Assembly (NCBI RefSeq): GCF_900102315.1
Contig: NZ_FNBL01000001.1
Span: 633,841 to 697,840, forward strand
From: Celeribacter baekdonensis
GTDB lineage: Bacteria; Pseudomonadota; Alphaproteobacteria; Rhodobacterales; Rhodobacteraceae
Reading direction: 5' to 3'
DNA: 64,000 nucleotides
This document shows positions 33,648 through 43,450 of the stretch, in pieces (within the stretch, counting starts at the first letter, position 1; each line of letters begins with the position of its first letter). The notes below the pieces were generated by a model. It saw only the letters and a program-made list of their open reading frames with translations, made no database searches and was not told where the DNA came from. A program made the position numbers and the translations under genes.

Positions 33648-34985
33648 TTATAAATCCGCGTAAATTTTAGCAATTTTCGCGATGGCCAATTCCGGCGTCA
33701 ACTCTTCGCTCTCCCCCGTGCGCCGCGAGGTGACTTCGACAACACCGTTTTTCAAACCGCGCGGACCAACGGTGATCCGCCACGGCAGGCCGATGATGTC
33801 CATGGTGGCAAATTTGCCGCCCGCGCGTTCGTCCCGGTCATCATACAAAGGCTCAAGCCCAAGCGCCTCGAAGGATTTGTACAGCGCCTCACAGGCCCCA
33901 TCCGCCTCCGCATCGCCCTGTTTCAGGTTGACGATGCCAACATGAAAGGGCGTCACACCTTCGGGCCAGATGATGCCTTTGTCATCGTGATTGGCTTCGA
34001 TCAATGCGCCCAAAAGGCGGGACACACCAATGCCGTGCGAGCCCATTTGGACCGGGGTCGGTTTGCCATCCGGGCCTTGGACGGTTGCGCCCATGGCTTC
34101 GGAATATTTGGTGCCAAAAAAGAAAATCTGACCGACTTCGATGCCACGCGCTACGCGACGGCGCTCTTCGGGGACCTGTTCGAACAGGGCGGCGTCATGG
34201 GTTTCATCGGTGCGGGCATAGAGCGAAGTGAATTCTTTCATCACCGCATGACAGGCCTCATGGCTGTCGTAATCAATCTCGCGTTTGCCGAGTTTGATGT
34301 CGGTGACGGCGGCGTCATAAAACACCTCGGATTCACCCGTTTCGGCCAGCACGAGGAACTCATGGGTGTCATCGCCGCCAATCGGACCGGAATCGGCGCG
34401 CATCGGAATCGCCTGAAGGCCCATGCGCTCATATGTGCGGATATAGCTGACCAGATGACGGTTGTAGGAGTGCATCGCATCCTCAACGGTCAGATCAAAG
34501 TTATAACCGTCTTTCATCAGGAATTCGCGGCCCCGCATCACGCCAAAGCGCGGACGGACTTCGTCGCGGAATTTCCATTGAATGTGGTAAAGTGTGAGCG
34601 GCAAGTCTTTGTAACTGCGCACATAAGAGCGAAAGATGTCGGTGATCATCTCCTCGTTCGTGGGCCCGTAAAGCATATCGCGGCCATGGCGGTCGGTGAT
34701 GCGCAGCATCTCTTCGCCATAATCGTCATAGCGCCCGCTTTCGCGCCACAGATCGGCGGACTGGAGCGTCGGCATCAAGAGCGGGATATGACCCGCACGC
34801 TGTTGCTCTTCGTGGACGATCTGTTCCACTTTTTTCAGGACCTTGTAGCCCAAAGGCAGCCAGGAATAGATCCCCGCCGCCTGTTGGCGGATCATGCCCG
34901 CGCGCAACATCAGGCGGTGCGAGACGATTTGGGCCTCAGACGGCGTTTCTTTCAGAACCGGGAGAAAATAGCGCGACAGACGCAT
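33648..34985 (-). CDS. proS: Prolyl-tRNA synthetase, short alphaproteobacterial type
   Basis: A 445-residue class II synthetase that charges tRNA-Pro. Class II motifs are seen ([21 protein letters not shown], the tRNA synthetase motif 2 region [21 protein letters not shown], and the motif 3 region [16 protein letters not shown]). It lacks the editing insertion present in the long bacterial form, as is usual in alphaproteobacteria. ATG 34985 starts at [15 protein letters not shown]. Confidence 0.95.
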   Translation of the reverse strand: MRLSRYFLPVLKETPSEAQIVSHRLMLRAGMIRQQAAGIYSWLPLGYKVLKKVEQIVHEEQQRAGHIPLLMPTLQSADLWRESGRYDDYGEEMLRITDRHGRDMLYGPTNEEMITDIFRSYVRSYKDLPLTLYHIQWKFRDEVRPRFGVMRGREFLMKDGYNFDLTVEDAMHSYNRHLVSYIRTYERMGLQAIPMRADSGPIGGDDTHEFLVLAETGESEVFYDAAVTDIKLGKREIDYDSHEACHAVMKEFTSLYARTDETHDAALFEQVPEERRRVARGIEVGQIFFFGTKYSEAMGATVQGPDGKPTPVQMGSHGIGVSRLLGALIEANHDDKGIIWPEGVTPFHVGIVNLKQGDAEADGACEALYKSFEALGLEPLYDDRDERAGGKFATMDIIGLPWRITVGPRGLKNGVVEVTSRRTGESEELTPELAIAKIAKIYADL

Positions 34986-35206
34986 GCGGGGATGCCCTCA
35001 AGTGATGATCAGGTTTGCTTCGGTCTAAGCGATCACCATGGAGCACACAAGCCAAAGCAGCACCAAACGCCTGTTCCCCGACCGTTCCGGCCCTTGCGGC
35101 CCTTGCGACACAGGGCCATGGCGGGTCTGATCGCGTCGCTTCCCCTTGAAACCTGCCCCTTCACAGGCGATATGGGAGCAAAGCAAAGCGACACCAAAGG
35201 GATACT

Positions 35207-36322
35207 ATGGCCTTACCAGTCCGCGATCAGATGAAATACTGGGGCTTTGCGGCGGCGGGGTTCTTTGCGCTGTTGTGGTTGCTCGGCGATGTGATTTTGC
35301 CCTTCGTCTTAGGCATGGCGGTGGCCTATATGTTGGACCCGGTGGCGGATCGGCTTGAATCTTGGGGGTTTAGCCGGGTGGCCGCCACATTGACGATCAC
35401 CCTATCCGCCGTCATTCTGTTTGTGCTGGCCGCCCTGGTGGTCTTGCCGACACTGGTGCGCCAAGCGACCGATCTGGTCAACACGGCGCCGGACCTGTTC
35501 AACAATCTCCAGACATTTTTGACCGCAAAATTCCCGGTTTTGCTGGATGAAAACTCGCAATTGCACCAAACCCTATTGCAAATCGGCGAGGCCATACGCT
35601 CAAAAGGCGGCGAACTTTTGTCCTCTGTGCTCTCCTCGGCGATGAGCGTGTTTAACATCGCGGTGCTGCTTGTGTTGGTGCCCGTGATCACCTTTTACCT
35701 GTTGCTCGACTGGGACCGGATGGTCGCCGAAGTCGACGCGCTTTTGCCACGCGATTACGCCCCGGTGATCCGCACTCTGGCCTCTGACATCGATCGCACG
35801 CTGGCCTCGTTCATCCGCGGTCAGGGCGCGGTCTGTCTGATTTTGGGAACGTTTTATGCCGCAAGCCTGATGCTGGTGGGGTTGAAATTCGGCCTTGTCG
35901 CCGGTGCCATTGCCGGAATCCTGACCTTTATCCCCTATGTCGGCGTCGCCGTTGGCGGCGTTTTGGCCATCGGCCTGGCTTTGTTTCAGTTCTGGGGCGA
36001 ATGGTATTGGATCGCCGCCGTGGTTGGCATTTTTGTCTTTGGGCAATTTGTTGAGGGCAATATCCTGACCCCCAATCTGGTCGGCTCCTCCGTAGGCTTG
36101 CACCCGGTGTGGCTGATCTTTGCGCTGTCTGCCTTTGGCACGGTGTTTGGCTTTGTCGGCATGTTGGTGGCCGTGCCGCTTGCCGCCGCCCTTGGCGTTG
36201 TCGCGCGGTTCGCCGCCAATCAATACCGCGAGGGCCGTCTCTATAGGGGCCTTTCCGATGAGGCTGCGCCGATGCCCGCGGAGCAATCTGAACTTGACAG
36301 CACACGCGGCGGCGAAAGCTAA
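35207..36322 (+). CDS. AI-2E family (PerM-like) membrane transporter
   Basis: A 371-residue inner-membrane protein with about seven to eight spans in the PerM/AI-2E pattern (WLLGDVILPFVLGMAVAYMLDP, IAVLLVLVPVITFYLLLDWD, GAIAGILTFIPYVGVAVGG, FGQFVEGNILTPNLVG, VWLIFALSAFGTVFGFVGML). Some members export AI-2 or exchange sodium for protons; the role here is unknown. It starts after AAGGGA and is followed 3 bases later by hdaA, the common alphaproteobacterial order. Confidence 0.85.
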   Translation: MALPVRDQMKYWGFAAAGFFALLWLLGDVILPFVLGMAVAYMLDPVADRLESWGFSRVAATLTITLSAVILFVLAALVVLPTLVRQATDLVNTAPDLFNNLQTFLTAKFPVLLDENSQLHQTLLQIGEAIRSKGGELLSSVLSSAMSVFNIAVLLVLVPVITFYLLLDWDRMVAEVDALLPRDYAPVIRTLASDIDRTLASFIRGQGAVCLILGTFYAASLMLVGLKFGLVAGAIAGILTFIPYVGVAVGGVLAIGLALFQFWGEWYWIAAVVGIFVFGQFVEGNILTPNLVGSSVGLHPVWLIFALSAFGTVFGFVGMLVAVPLAAALGVVARFAANQYREGRLYRGLSDEAAPMPAEQSELDSTRGGES

Positions 36323-36325
36323 GCC

Positions 36326-37009
36326 ATGGCTGAGCAACTCACCTTGGATTTGCCAGCCCGCGAAGCGCTGGGACGGGATGCATTTTTTGTTGCGCCCTCC
36401 AATATGTTGGCGCTGGCCACTTTGGACGCGACGGAGACATGGCCCTCGGGCAAGCTGGTCCTGATCGGCCCGGCGGGCGCGGGCAAAACCCATATGGCAC
36501 AGGTCTGGGCCAATGATCGCGATGCCGTGATCCTCGCCTCAGCAGATTTGGCAGAGGCCGACATCCCCGCCCTCGCCGCGCGCCGCTTTGTTGTGGTTGA
36601 AGACGCTGATCGGCTGCCTGATCTGCCCGATGCGCGCGCCGCCGAAGAGGCGTTGTTTCACCTGCACAACCTGACCTTGGCCGAGGGTGGACGGCTTTTG
36701 CTGACCGCATGCACGGCACCAAACCGCTGGGCGCTGTCTCTGCCCGATCTGGCCTCGCGGATGCAGGGCACCCCCGTGGCACATATCGAGCCGCCCGATG
36801 ACATGTTGCTCACCGTGCTTTTGGTCAAACAATTTGAGGACCGCCAACTCATCGTGCCCGAGCACCTGATCACATGGCTGGTCAAACGTATGGAACGCTC
36901 GGCAGCGGCGGCGCGCGACATTGTCGAGGCTTTGGATCGCGAGGCCCTGCGTGCCGGAAAACCGATTTCACGCGCCTTGGCGGCGCGGATTTTGGAGTCT
37001 GAGCGCTAA
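36326..37009 (+). CDS. hdaA: DnaA-like regulator of replication HdaA
   Basis: A 227-residue AAA+ protein related to DnaA domain III. Walker A is GPAGAGKTH, a Walker B-like segment is VVVEDADRL, and sensor-type residues follow in ASRMQGTPVAHIEPPDD. It lacks the DNA-binding C-terminal domain of DnaA, as Hda proteins do. With the beta clamp it should promote ATP hydrolysis by DnaA to prevent re-initiation. It sits between the AI-2E-type transporter and ppx. Confidence 0.85.
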   Translation: MAEQLTLDLPAREALGRDAFFVAPSNMLALATLDATETWPSGKLVLIGPAGAGKTHMAQVWANDRDAVILASADLAEADIPALAARRFVVVEDADRLPDLPDARAAEEALFHLHNLTLAEGGRLLLTACTAPNRWALSLPDLASRMQGTPVAHIEPPDDMLLTVLLVKQFEDRQLIVPEHLITWLVKRMERSAAAARDIVEALDREALRAGKPISRALAARILESER

Positions 37010-37170
37010 ATCCAAACCCGTTTTCTTTTCTGCACAGATTTCAAGCAATTGACAGGACCCTATCGCATTTGGCACTGTCGCACGCGAAGCGAAAGCCTTT
37101 TGCAATCGACTTGAGACATGGGTAAATTGTAAAAGGCTCACACCTTCGCAATGTTGCACGGCGTTTCCCG

Positions 37171-37192
37171 AAAACCTGTTTCTCAGGTTTTT
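37171..37192 (+). other. Hairpin in the leader of ppx
   Basis: AAAACCTG-TTTCT-CAGGTTTT followed by one further T is a terminator-like stem only 26 bases before the ppx start. It ends the 208-base gap after hdaA. It could attenuate read-through from hdaA or be the remnant of a gene once present between the two. Confidence 0.55.
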
Positions 37193-37217
37193 CGCAAAAC
37201 GCTTTAGGGGATACACT

Positions 37218-38780
37218 TTGACCACATCGACGGATGCCGCCCAATCTGGCGCGGAGCAACAGGATTGGGGCGTGTTTGGCCGCCCTCTGTTTCTCGACGA
37301 AGAGGCGCGGGCCTTGTCCCGTGTGGGCGTAGTCGATGTTGGATCAAACTCCGTACGCCTTGTCGTCTTTGACGGCGCGGCGCGCAGTCCGGCCTATTTC
37401 TACAATGAAAAAATCATGTGTGGATTGGGCGCGGGGTTGCGGGAAACCGGGCGGTTGAACCCCGAAGGCAAATTGCGGGCCATGGTCGCCATCCGGCGGT
37501 TTCAAAAATTGGCCCAAGGCATGGGAATCCCCCCGCTCACAGCCGTCGCCACGGCTGCGGTGCGGGAGGCTGAGGACGGTCCTGCTTTTCGGGAGGAGAT
37601 TGAGCGGGAGACCGGCCTCAGCCTTTGGGTGATTGACGGCGAAGAAGAGGCGCGGCTCTCGGCCCAGGGCGTGTTGCTGGGCTGGCCGGAAGCGGACGGT
37701 TTGGTCTGTGACATCGGCGGCTCGTCGATGGAGCTTGCGGTCGTCGCCGGCGGCAAGGTTGGCAAACGTCTGACCTCGCCGCTTGGGCCGCTGAAACTTC
37801 AAGGGCTTAAAGGCGGGCGCAAAGGCCTTAAGGATCATATCGCCCCGATCATGGCCGATCTTGTCGCCAAAATGGGTAAAAATCACAAACGGATTTACCT
37901 GGTCGGCGGCTCATGGCGGGCGATTGCGCGGATCGACATGGAACGGCGCAATTATCCGCTTCATGTGTTGCACGAATACCGGATGTCGAGCCGGGCGGTC
38001 ACGGACACGATCAAGTTCATTCGCAAAAGCAACATGGATGAGCTGCGCGCCAAAACCGGCACCTCATCGGCGCGGATGAGCCTTGTTCCGATCGCCTCCG
38101 AAGTGCTGCGCCAACTGGTCCATGCCTTTCATCCCAAAGAGATTTGCATCTCGTCCTACGGTATCCGCGAGGGGCTTTTGTATGAGCAAATGCCCGAACA
38201 GATCCGCGTCCGCGATCCGTTGATCGAAGCCTGCCGGTTTTCCGAAATGAAAGACGCGCGCACACCCGGATTTGGCAAGCGCTTGCATCGGTTCATCGAA
38301 CCGATGTTCCGCGCCCGCCAGTATGAGAAAATGCGCATCGTGCGTGCCGCCTGTCTGTTGCATGACGTGACGTGGCGGGCGCACCCTGACTACCGCGCCG
38401 AGGTGTGTTTTGACAATGCGACCCGCGCCAATCTTGGCGGGCTGACCCATAGTGAGCGGATTTTTCTGGGGCTGGCGCTGTTGCACCGCTACAAAAATTC
38501 GCGCGACGGCACCCCTTTTGCCAACTTGATCGAGATGCTGTCAGACAAAGAAAAACGCGATGCGGAGGTTTTGGGCAAAGCCATGCGATTTGGTGCGATG
38601 TTCGCGTTTGAAGCCCCGGATGAGCTGGCCAAACTCGACTATTTCCCGAAAAAGAAAGTGTTGATCCTGACGTTGCGCCCCGAGGCCGAAGACCTGTTTG
38701 GCGAAGTGGCGCAAGCGCGGTTTCAGTCGCTTGCCAGCAGTTTGGGCGCGCAGGCCGAAATCAAACACGCCAAGTTTTAA
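37218..38780 (+). CDS. ppx: Ppx/GppA-type exopolyphosphatase
   Basis: A 520-residue protein with the actin-like Ppx/GppA fold (VGVVDVGSNSVRLVVFDGA, GLVCDIGGSSMELAVVAGG) and a C-terminal HD-type helical part (LLHDVTWRAHPDYRAEVCFDNATRANLG). It should degrade polyphosphate or pppGpp. The start is TTG 37218 with AGGGG six bases before; no ATG fits the conserved N-terminus. In many relatives ppk lies between hdaA and ppx; it is missing here. Confidence 0.88.
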   Translation: MTTSTDAAQSGAEQQDWGVFGRPLFLDEEARALSRVGVVDVGSNSVRLVVFDGAARSPAYFYNEKIMCGLGAGLRETGRLNPEGKLRAMVAIRRFQKLAQGMGIPPLTAVATAAVREAEDGPAFREEIERETGLSLWVIDGEEEARLSAQGVLLGWPEADGLVCDIGGSSMELAVVAGGKVGKRLTSPLGPLKLQGLKGGRKGLKDHIAPIMADLVAKMGKNHKRIYLVGGSWRAIARIDMERRNYPLHVLHEYRMSSRAVTDTIKFIRKSNMDELRAKTGTSSARMSLVPIASEVLRQLVHAFHPKEICISSYGIREGLLYEQMPEQIRVRDPLIEACRFSEMKDARTPGFGKRLHRFIEPMFRARQYEKMRIVRAACLLHDVTWRAHPDYRAEVCFDNATRANLGGLTHSERIFLGLALLHRYKNSRDGTPFANLIEMLSDKEKRDAEVLGKAMRFGAMFAFEAPDELAKLDYFPKKKVLILTLRPEAEDLFGEVAQARFQSLASSLGAQAEIKHAKF

Positions 38781-39094
38781 ATATCCATTGCACCCTCCGG
38801 TGCATCGTCAGGTGCGGCCTCTTGATCCGGCGTGGGGGCCTCTTTGATCGGCGGCTTGCGCCGGATCAGGATGTCGCCATTGGGCAAGATCACAGGCGGA
38901 TCATAGGCCGTCACATCATCCATCACCCCGTCCAGCTCTTTGAGCGCGGGCTCCATCTTTTGAAACAACTGCTCCAGCAACATGCGCGCCCCTTCGCGCA
39001 TCAAATCCATGCCCTCAGACGCCTCCTGCGCCGCGAGCGGGGAGGTGGAGAGCACAAGAAGGCTCAGAGATGTGCGGGCGACAATCTGTTTCAT
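38777..39094 (-). CDS. Small exported protein, unknown function
   Basis: A 105-residue protein with signal MKQIVARTSLSLLVLSTSPLAAQ, a helical part (LMREGARMLLEQLFQKMEPALKEL), the segment YDPPVILPNGDILIRRKPP and an acidic tail. Database homologues in Rhodobacteraceae are sometimes called AAA+ ATPase, but no Walker motif is present. It ends 4 bases inside the convergent ppx and begins 9 bases after the endonuclease gene, probably co-transcribed with it. Confidence 0.65.
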   Translation of the reverse strand: MKQIVARTSLSLLVLSTSPLAAQEASEGMDLMREGARMLLEQLFQKMEPALKELDGVMDDVTAYDPPVILPNGDILIRRKPPIKEAPTPDQEAAPDDAPEGAMDI

Positions 39095-39103
39095 GATGAC
39101 AGC

Positions 39104-40177
39104 CTACACGATCTGCTCCGAGATTTCAGCCTTTGGTGGCAAGGTGAGATCAATCGTGACCGGGAAATGATCCGAGGCGGTCAAAAGTGCGTGTTGCAAC
39201 TCCGGTGTGGTGAAACAGACCGGATCATCAAACGGGTGCCAAATCCGCCATGTCGTCCCGGCGCGCAGGCTCTGCGAGACCATCACATAGTCCAGCAGGG
39301 CCGACAGATAGCGTTTTTCCTGCTGGATATAAAACCGCGCCGAAGACAGGGCCTCGCCGCCGCGGCGCGCAAAGGCTTTGATCGCATGGGGATCATAGAG
39401 GCGCATATTTTGGTCCACATCCGGGTCCTCGCGCCCCATCACAACCTCAACGCCTGAGCGACCGAACAGCTTTTCATACTCATCCAGCCCCGGCCCATCG
39501 TTGAAATCGCCCAACACGATGATCGGCTCCCCCGCCGCCAAATGCGCCTCGACCCGCTCACGCAGCCAAATGCATTGCGCCAATTGTTTGCGGCGGTTTT
39601 CAATCGAAATGCGGATCTCGTCTTTTTGACCACGCGCGCCATGCGGGGCCTTGGATTTCACATGCACGCCGATCATGCGAAAGGCAAAGCCATCGGCACA
39701 GGTCTCCATCGCAAGCTCCAGCGGCGGCTTGGAAAACCGCACCTCTTCGCGATCACGGTCGGTATCAAGATCCAGTCGAAAGACCGAATTGAACGCCGGA
39801 ACGTCAAGCCCGGTGCCAATATCCGCCGGCGCCCCCATCGGATCGTGATGCGCCCGCAGCACCTTGGGGTCATACATCAAGGCGATCTCTTGCTGGGTCT
39901 CGTTGACAAATCCTATTTCCACGGCAGTGGTGCGCAGCCCGGCCCAGAGGGCGAACTGTTCAAGCGCGCGCACCGTGTCGCGGCGTCGGTTGGTGTCCGG
40001 GGCCTCGATCACCATCACCGCATCGGCGTCCATCGCGGTGAAGACAATGCCCAACGCCTCAAGCTGTGCGGCGCGGGTGATGTTGTATCTGGCCGACCAT
40101 TCCGTGTCGGCGAGCGGGCGTCCTTTGGTGTCAAACAGCGCATCAAACCATTCGACATTATAAGTGGCAATGCGCAT
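39104..40177 (-). CDS. Endonuclease/exonuclease/phosphatase family protein
   Basis: A 357-residue protein of the DNase I-like phosphoesterase fold: IATYNVEWF at the N-terminus, VMVIEAPDTNRRRD, VLGDFNDGPG, and SDHFPVTIDL near the end (the catalytic H-containing motif). It could act on nucleic acid or phospholipid-type phosphodiesters. ATG 40177 follows the stop of the DjlA-like gene by one base (TGACATG), so this start is preferred to the longer frame. Confidence 0.82.
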   Translation of the reverse strand: MRIATYNVEWFDALFDTKGRPLADTEWSARYNITRAAQLEALGIVFTAMDADAVMVIEAPDTNRRRDTVRALEQFALWAGLRTTAVEIGFVNETQQEIALMYDPKVLRAHHDPMGAPADIGTGLDVPAFNSVFRLDLDTDRDREEVRFSKPPLELAMETCADGFAFRMIGVHVKSKAPHGARGQKDEIRISIENRRKQLAQCIWLRERVEAHLAAGEPIIVLGDFNDGPGLDEYEKLFGRSGVEVVMGREDPDVDQNMRLYDPHAIKAFARRGGEALSSARFYIQQEKRYLSALLDYVMVSQSLRAGTTWRIWHPFDDPVCFTTPELQHALLTASDHFPVTIDLTLPPKAEISEQIV

Positions 40178-40178
40178 G

Positions 40179-40862
40179 TCAGGCCGCACGCTCTGCGCTG
40201 ATTTCATCCCAGGCAGCGTTGATTTCACTCATCCGGTCATTGGCCAACTGCACCGCCTCTTTAGGGACACCACGGGCGACCATCCGGTCGGGATGGGTTT
40301 CGCGCACCAAGGCGCGATAGGCCAATTTGATCTCACTGAGCGGCGCATCGGGGGGCACGCCCAAGACCTCATAGGGATCGCGCAATGCCTCTGGCACATA
40401 GCGCGCGCGCAGGGCGCGAAACGCCCGGTCATTGACGTCGAAAATCTCCGCCACCCGGGCCAAAAATGCATCTTCGCCGGGGTGATATTCACCGTCCGCC
40501 ATGGCGATGTGGAACAAGCCATCCAGCAAATCCATCAAGGGACGACAGTCCTTGCCATACATTTTCTTCACGCTCTTGGCGTAGTCTTCAAACCCTGCCA
40601 CGTCTTGACGCGCGAGGTTGAACACCCGCGCGGCGGCGGCTTCGTCCTCTTTGGCGATTTGGAACACTTCGCGAAAGGCCGTGACCTCGTCTCGGGTGAC
40701 AAGCCCGTCCGCCTTGGCCATTTTCGCGCCCAAGGCGATCACCCCAATGGCAAAGCCCACGCGCCGCTCCGGCTCTGAACGAAACTGTTCAAAGACCGCG
40801 GCCAGGCTTTCACCGGCGCGAAGCGCTTTCAGCGCCTCCATGATGAGGGACCAAATCGACAT
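40179..40862 (-). CDS. DjlA-like TerB/DnaJ-domain protein
   Basis: A 227-residue protein with an N-terminal TerB-like helical domain (RRVGFAIGVIALGAKMAKADGLV, LLDGLFHIAMADGEYHPGEDAFLARVA) and a C-terminal J domain (YEVLGVPPDAPLSEIKLAYRALVRETHPDRM with the HPD signature). DjlA-type co-chaperones stimulate DnaK; a membrane anchor is not obvious here. It is the first gene of the run to the endonuclease and the small exported protein. Confidence 0.85.
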   Translation of the reverse strand: MSIWSLIMEALKALRAGESLAAVFEQFRSEPERRVGFAIGVIALGAKMAKADGLVTRDEVTAFREVFQIAKEDEAAAARVFNLARQDVAGFEDYAKSVKKMYGKDCRPLMDLLDGLFHIAMADGEYHPGEDAFLARVAEIFDVNDRAFRALRARYVPEALRDPYEVLGVPPDAPLSEIKLAYRALVRETHPDRMVARGVPKEAVQLANDRMSEINAAWDEISAERAA

Positions 40863-40939
40863 GAGAGGACTTTAGCCTGTGGCGCCTGCGCTGTCAGGCC
40901 GCAAAACACTCTGCAGCCACGACATTTACGTGACAGATG

Positions 40940-41443
40940 TTACAAAAACTTCTGCATGAACAGGACATCGAGCCACCGCTCAAATTTAAACCCGGCCTGC
41001 GGCACACGCCCCGCCTCTTTGTAGCCAAGCGCCTTGTGAAAGGCGATGGAGGCGGCGTTGTCACCATCAATCGCCCCGATCATCGAATGCAGCCCCGCCT
41101 CGCGGGCATGTTCTTCGATCATCAGCATCAACACCCGGCCAAGCCCCCGCCCCTGCGCCGCGTCATTGAGATAAACCGAATGCTCCATGGTAAAGCGGTA
41201 GCCATTGTTGCCGGGACGGAACTGATCATAGGTGGCATAGCCCACCACCTCGCCCTCAAGCTCGGCGACATAAAAAGCGCGGCCGCGGGCGTGGCGATCG
41301 GTGACCATGGCGGCCCATTCGGACGTCTCGCGTTCGACGGAGGAAAACGACGCGGTCGAGTCCGCAATCACCGGCGCCATGATGGCTTTGAGGGCGGGCG
41401 CGTCCTCAGGTGTGGCCGCGCGCAGGTGGGGATGATGTGTCAT
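40940..41443 (-). CDS. GNAT family N-acetyltransferase (phosphinothricin-type)
   Basis: A 167-residue acetyltransferase with the acetyl-CoA loop in NDAAQGRGLGRVLM and the C-terminal FHKALGYKEAGRVPQAGFKF pattern typical of the phosphinothricin/methionine sulfoximine group. Such enzymes acetylate amino-acid analogues. The ATG at 41443 overlaps the stop of the VOC gene (ATGA), fixing the start. The longer upstream frame to 41668 has no domain. Confidence 0.8.
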   Translation of the reverse strand: MTHHPHLRAATPEDAPALKAIMAPVIADSTASFSSVERETSEWAAMVTDRHARGRAFYVAELEGEVVGYATYDQFRPGNNGYRFTMEHSVYLNDAAQGRGLGRVLMLMIEEHAREAGLHSMIGAIDGDNAASIAFHKALGYKEAGRVPQAGFKFERWLDVLFMQKFL

Positions 41444-42060
41444 GCGATCCAAATCTCTCCAGAGGGGGTGCTGATTTCGGCGGTCAGGCCGGGGGTGTCC
41501 GATTGTACAATGCGCACATGTTCCATCGCCGCAACAAAGGGCGACAAAGCGGCGCGTAGCGCGTCTGGTTCGGGGTGGGAAATCTTGAGCCGCCGCATCA
41601 AAAGACCTGCGTCCGGCAAGGCGCGCACCGGGCGGGGCGAATGCCATTCGATCAGCGCCGGAAAGCAATCATCAAAGGGCAAAACACCGGTTTCCGGCAC
41701 AATCATCCGCCATGCATAATCCCCCCGGCGAAAGGACAAGATACGCCCAACATTGGCCGGTGCCAATTCCCACGCCTCTTCAAGATCGGGGCAAGAGACG
41801 ACCCAATGAGTCAGGCGTGGCGGGCCACCAAAATTGTCCAAATCAAACCATCGCGGATAATCGGGACGCAGCGCGTCATGATCGGGCGCGATGACTTCGA
41901 GATAGGCGTCGGGGCGCATTGCCACCAGATGATTCTGCGTGCCCATATCGGGATGCACGCCGCGTGGACCAAATTCGACATCCAGCAACCCCTCAGCCCA
42001 CTCTTTCCCCTGCTGTAAATCGGCAGCAGAAACCACTAAATGGTCAATCCGATAGGGCAT
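41440..42060 (-). CDS. VOC/glyoxalase-like protein
   Basis: A 206-residue member of the VOC fold (glyoxalase_3-like): IDHLVVSAADLQQGKEWAEGLL, MGTQNHLVAMRPDAYLEVIAPD, THWVVSCPDLEEA and FPALIEWHSPRPVRALPDAG. Metal ligands are plausible at H8, H45-region and E-containing strands, but the substrate is unknown. It is not the methylmalonyl-CoA epimerase that the nearby propionyl-CoA genes would need: length and motifs differ. It is coupled to the acetyltransferase. Confidence 0.72.
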   Translation of the reverse strand: MPYRIDHLVVSAADLQQGKEWAEGLLDVEFGPRGVHPDMGTQNHLVAMRPDAYLEVIAPDHDALRPDYPRWFDLDNFGGPPRLTHWVVSCPDLEEAWELAPANVGRILSFRRGDYAWRMIVPETGVLPFDDCFPALIEWHSPRPVRALPDAGLLMRRLKISHPEPDALRAALSPFVAAMEHVRIVQSDTPGLTAEISTPSGEIWIA

Positions 42061-42162
42061 TTTGTTTGTCCTGACTAAAATGCTGTTGAAATCATCGAGG
42101 CTGCCCCCATCTCTAGGTGACACCCATTTTGATCAACCTTCAGGAAAGAATAGAAAAAGACA

Positions 42163-43377
42163 ATGCTCCTGCGCAAATTGGAACAATTCTTCGACAGTGA
42201 GGCCTCCGGCGGTATCGTGCTTATGGTGGCTGCCGTCGCCGCGATGTTCGTGGCAAACTCTTCGCTTTACCCGCTTTATGATGGCGTTCTCTCCTCATAT
42301 TTCTCCGTAACCCTTGGGGGAGAAGGATTATCCAAACCTTTGATTCTATGGATCAATGACGGCCTGATGGCGGTGTTTTTCCTGTTGGTTGGGTTGGAAT
42401 TGAAACGCGAGCTTTTGGAAGGCAAACTCAAGAATCCGCGCGATGTGGTTTTGCCGGGCATGGCCGCCGTGGGTGGCATGTTTGTGCCGGCGATCATTTA
42501 TTTTACGCTCAACCTCTCCTCACCCGAGACTCACTCCGGCTGGGCAATCCCGGCGGCCACCGACATTGCCTTTGCTTTGGGTATTTTGGCACTTGTGGGG
42601 GATCGCGTCCCCTCCTCGCTTAAAATCTTTTTGCTGACGCTGGCCATTTTGGACGATTTGGGCGCGATCCTGATCATCGCGTTTTTCTACACCTCAGAGT
42701 TGCACCTCGATTACCTGTTCCTGGCCGCGATCCCGCTGTTGATCATGTTCCTGATGAACCGGGCGGGCATTCACCGCATCGCACCGCTCATCCTCATGGG
42801 CACCATCCTTTGGGTGTTGGTGCTGAAATCCGGGGTTCATGCGACCTTGGCCGGGGTGATCACTGCCTTCTTTATCCCGCTCAAAGACAAATGGGGCAAA
42901 TCGCCCCTTCATGCGCTTGAACATGCGCTCTCGCCCTATGTCTTCTTTGTCATCGTGCCGATTTTTGCCTTTGCCAATGCGGGCGTAGTGTTGACGGGCG
43001 TGACCATGGCCGATGTGCTTTCGCCGCTGCCTTTGGGCATCGCTTTGGGCCTGATTTTGGGCAAGCAAATCGGCGTGTTTGGCATCACATGGCTGTTGGT
43101 GAAATTCGGCGTGGCGCGCAAACCCTTTGGCGCCACATGGATGCACATTTATGGTGTGGCAGCGCTTGCGGGCATCGGTTTCACCATGTCGCTGTTCATC
43201 GGTGGGCTGTCCTTTGAGGACGCGTTCTACATGAACGAAGTGCGCATCGGCGTGCTGTCAGGCTCTGTGATCTCCGCGATCATCGGCTTTACCGTGCTGA
43301 AACTCGCGCCCTCTGCCAAGGACGACAAGGACACAGAAGAAGAGCTTCTCTCCCCTGCGGTTCACGCCTCACATTGA
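42163..43377 (+). CDS. nhaA: Na+/H+ antiporter NhaA
   Basis: A 404-residue inner-membrane antiporter with about twelve spans. Key features are LKRELLEGKLKNPRDVVLPG, the aspartate pair region PAATDIAFALGIL, and LTLAILDDLGAILIIAFFY, which contains the sodium-binding aspartates equivalent to D163-D164 of E. coli NhaA. It exports sodium in exchange for protons, useful in a marine setting. A strong bidirectional terminator follows. Confidence 0.95.
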   Translation: MLLRKLEQFFDSEASGGIVLMVAAVAAMFVANSSLYPLYDGVLSSYFSVTLGGEGLSKPLILWINDGLMAVFFLLVGLELKRELLEGKLKNPRDVVLPGMAAVGGMFVPAIIYFTLNLSSPETHSGWAIPAATDIAFALGILALVGDRVPSSLKIFLLTLAILDDLGAILIIAFFYTSELHLDYLFLAAIPLLIMFLMNRAGIHRIAPLILMGTILWVLVLKSGVHATLAGVITAFFIPLKDKWGKSPLHALEHALSPYVFFVIVPIFAFANAGVVLTGVTMADVLSPLPLGIALGLILGKQIGVFGITWLLVKFGVARKPFGATWMHIYGVAALAGIGFTMSLFIGGLSFEDAFYMNEVRIGVLSGSVISAIIGFTVLKLAPSAKDDKDTEEELLSPAVHASH

Positions 43378-43400
43378 GCGCAACCTGTGGTTTGAAAGAG

Positions 43401-43430
43401 AAAGGGCCGGGATATGTCCCGGCCCTTTTA
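43401..43430. terminator. Bidirectional intrinsic terminator
   Basis: AAAGGGCCGGGA-TATG-TCCCGGCCCTTT forms a perfect 12-bp stem between the convergent nhaA and methylmalonyl-CoA mutase genes. A-rich and T-rich ends serve both strands. Confidence 0.85.
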
Positions 43431-43450
43431 ACATGTCTCTGAAACCTGGA

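Noticed and set aside
41440-42060. Possible methylmalonyl-CoA epimerase near the mutase
   Set aside because: The protein is too long and has a glyoxalase_3-like pattern without the epimerase motifs; it is coupled to an acetyltransferase.
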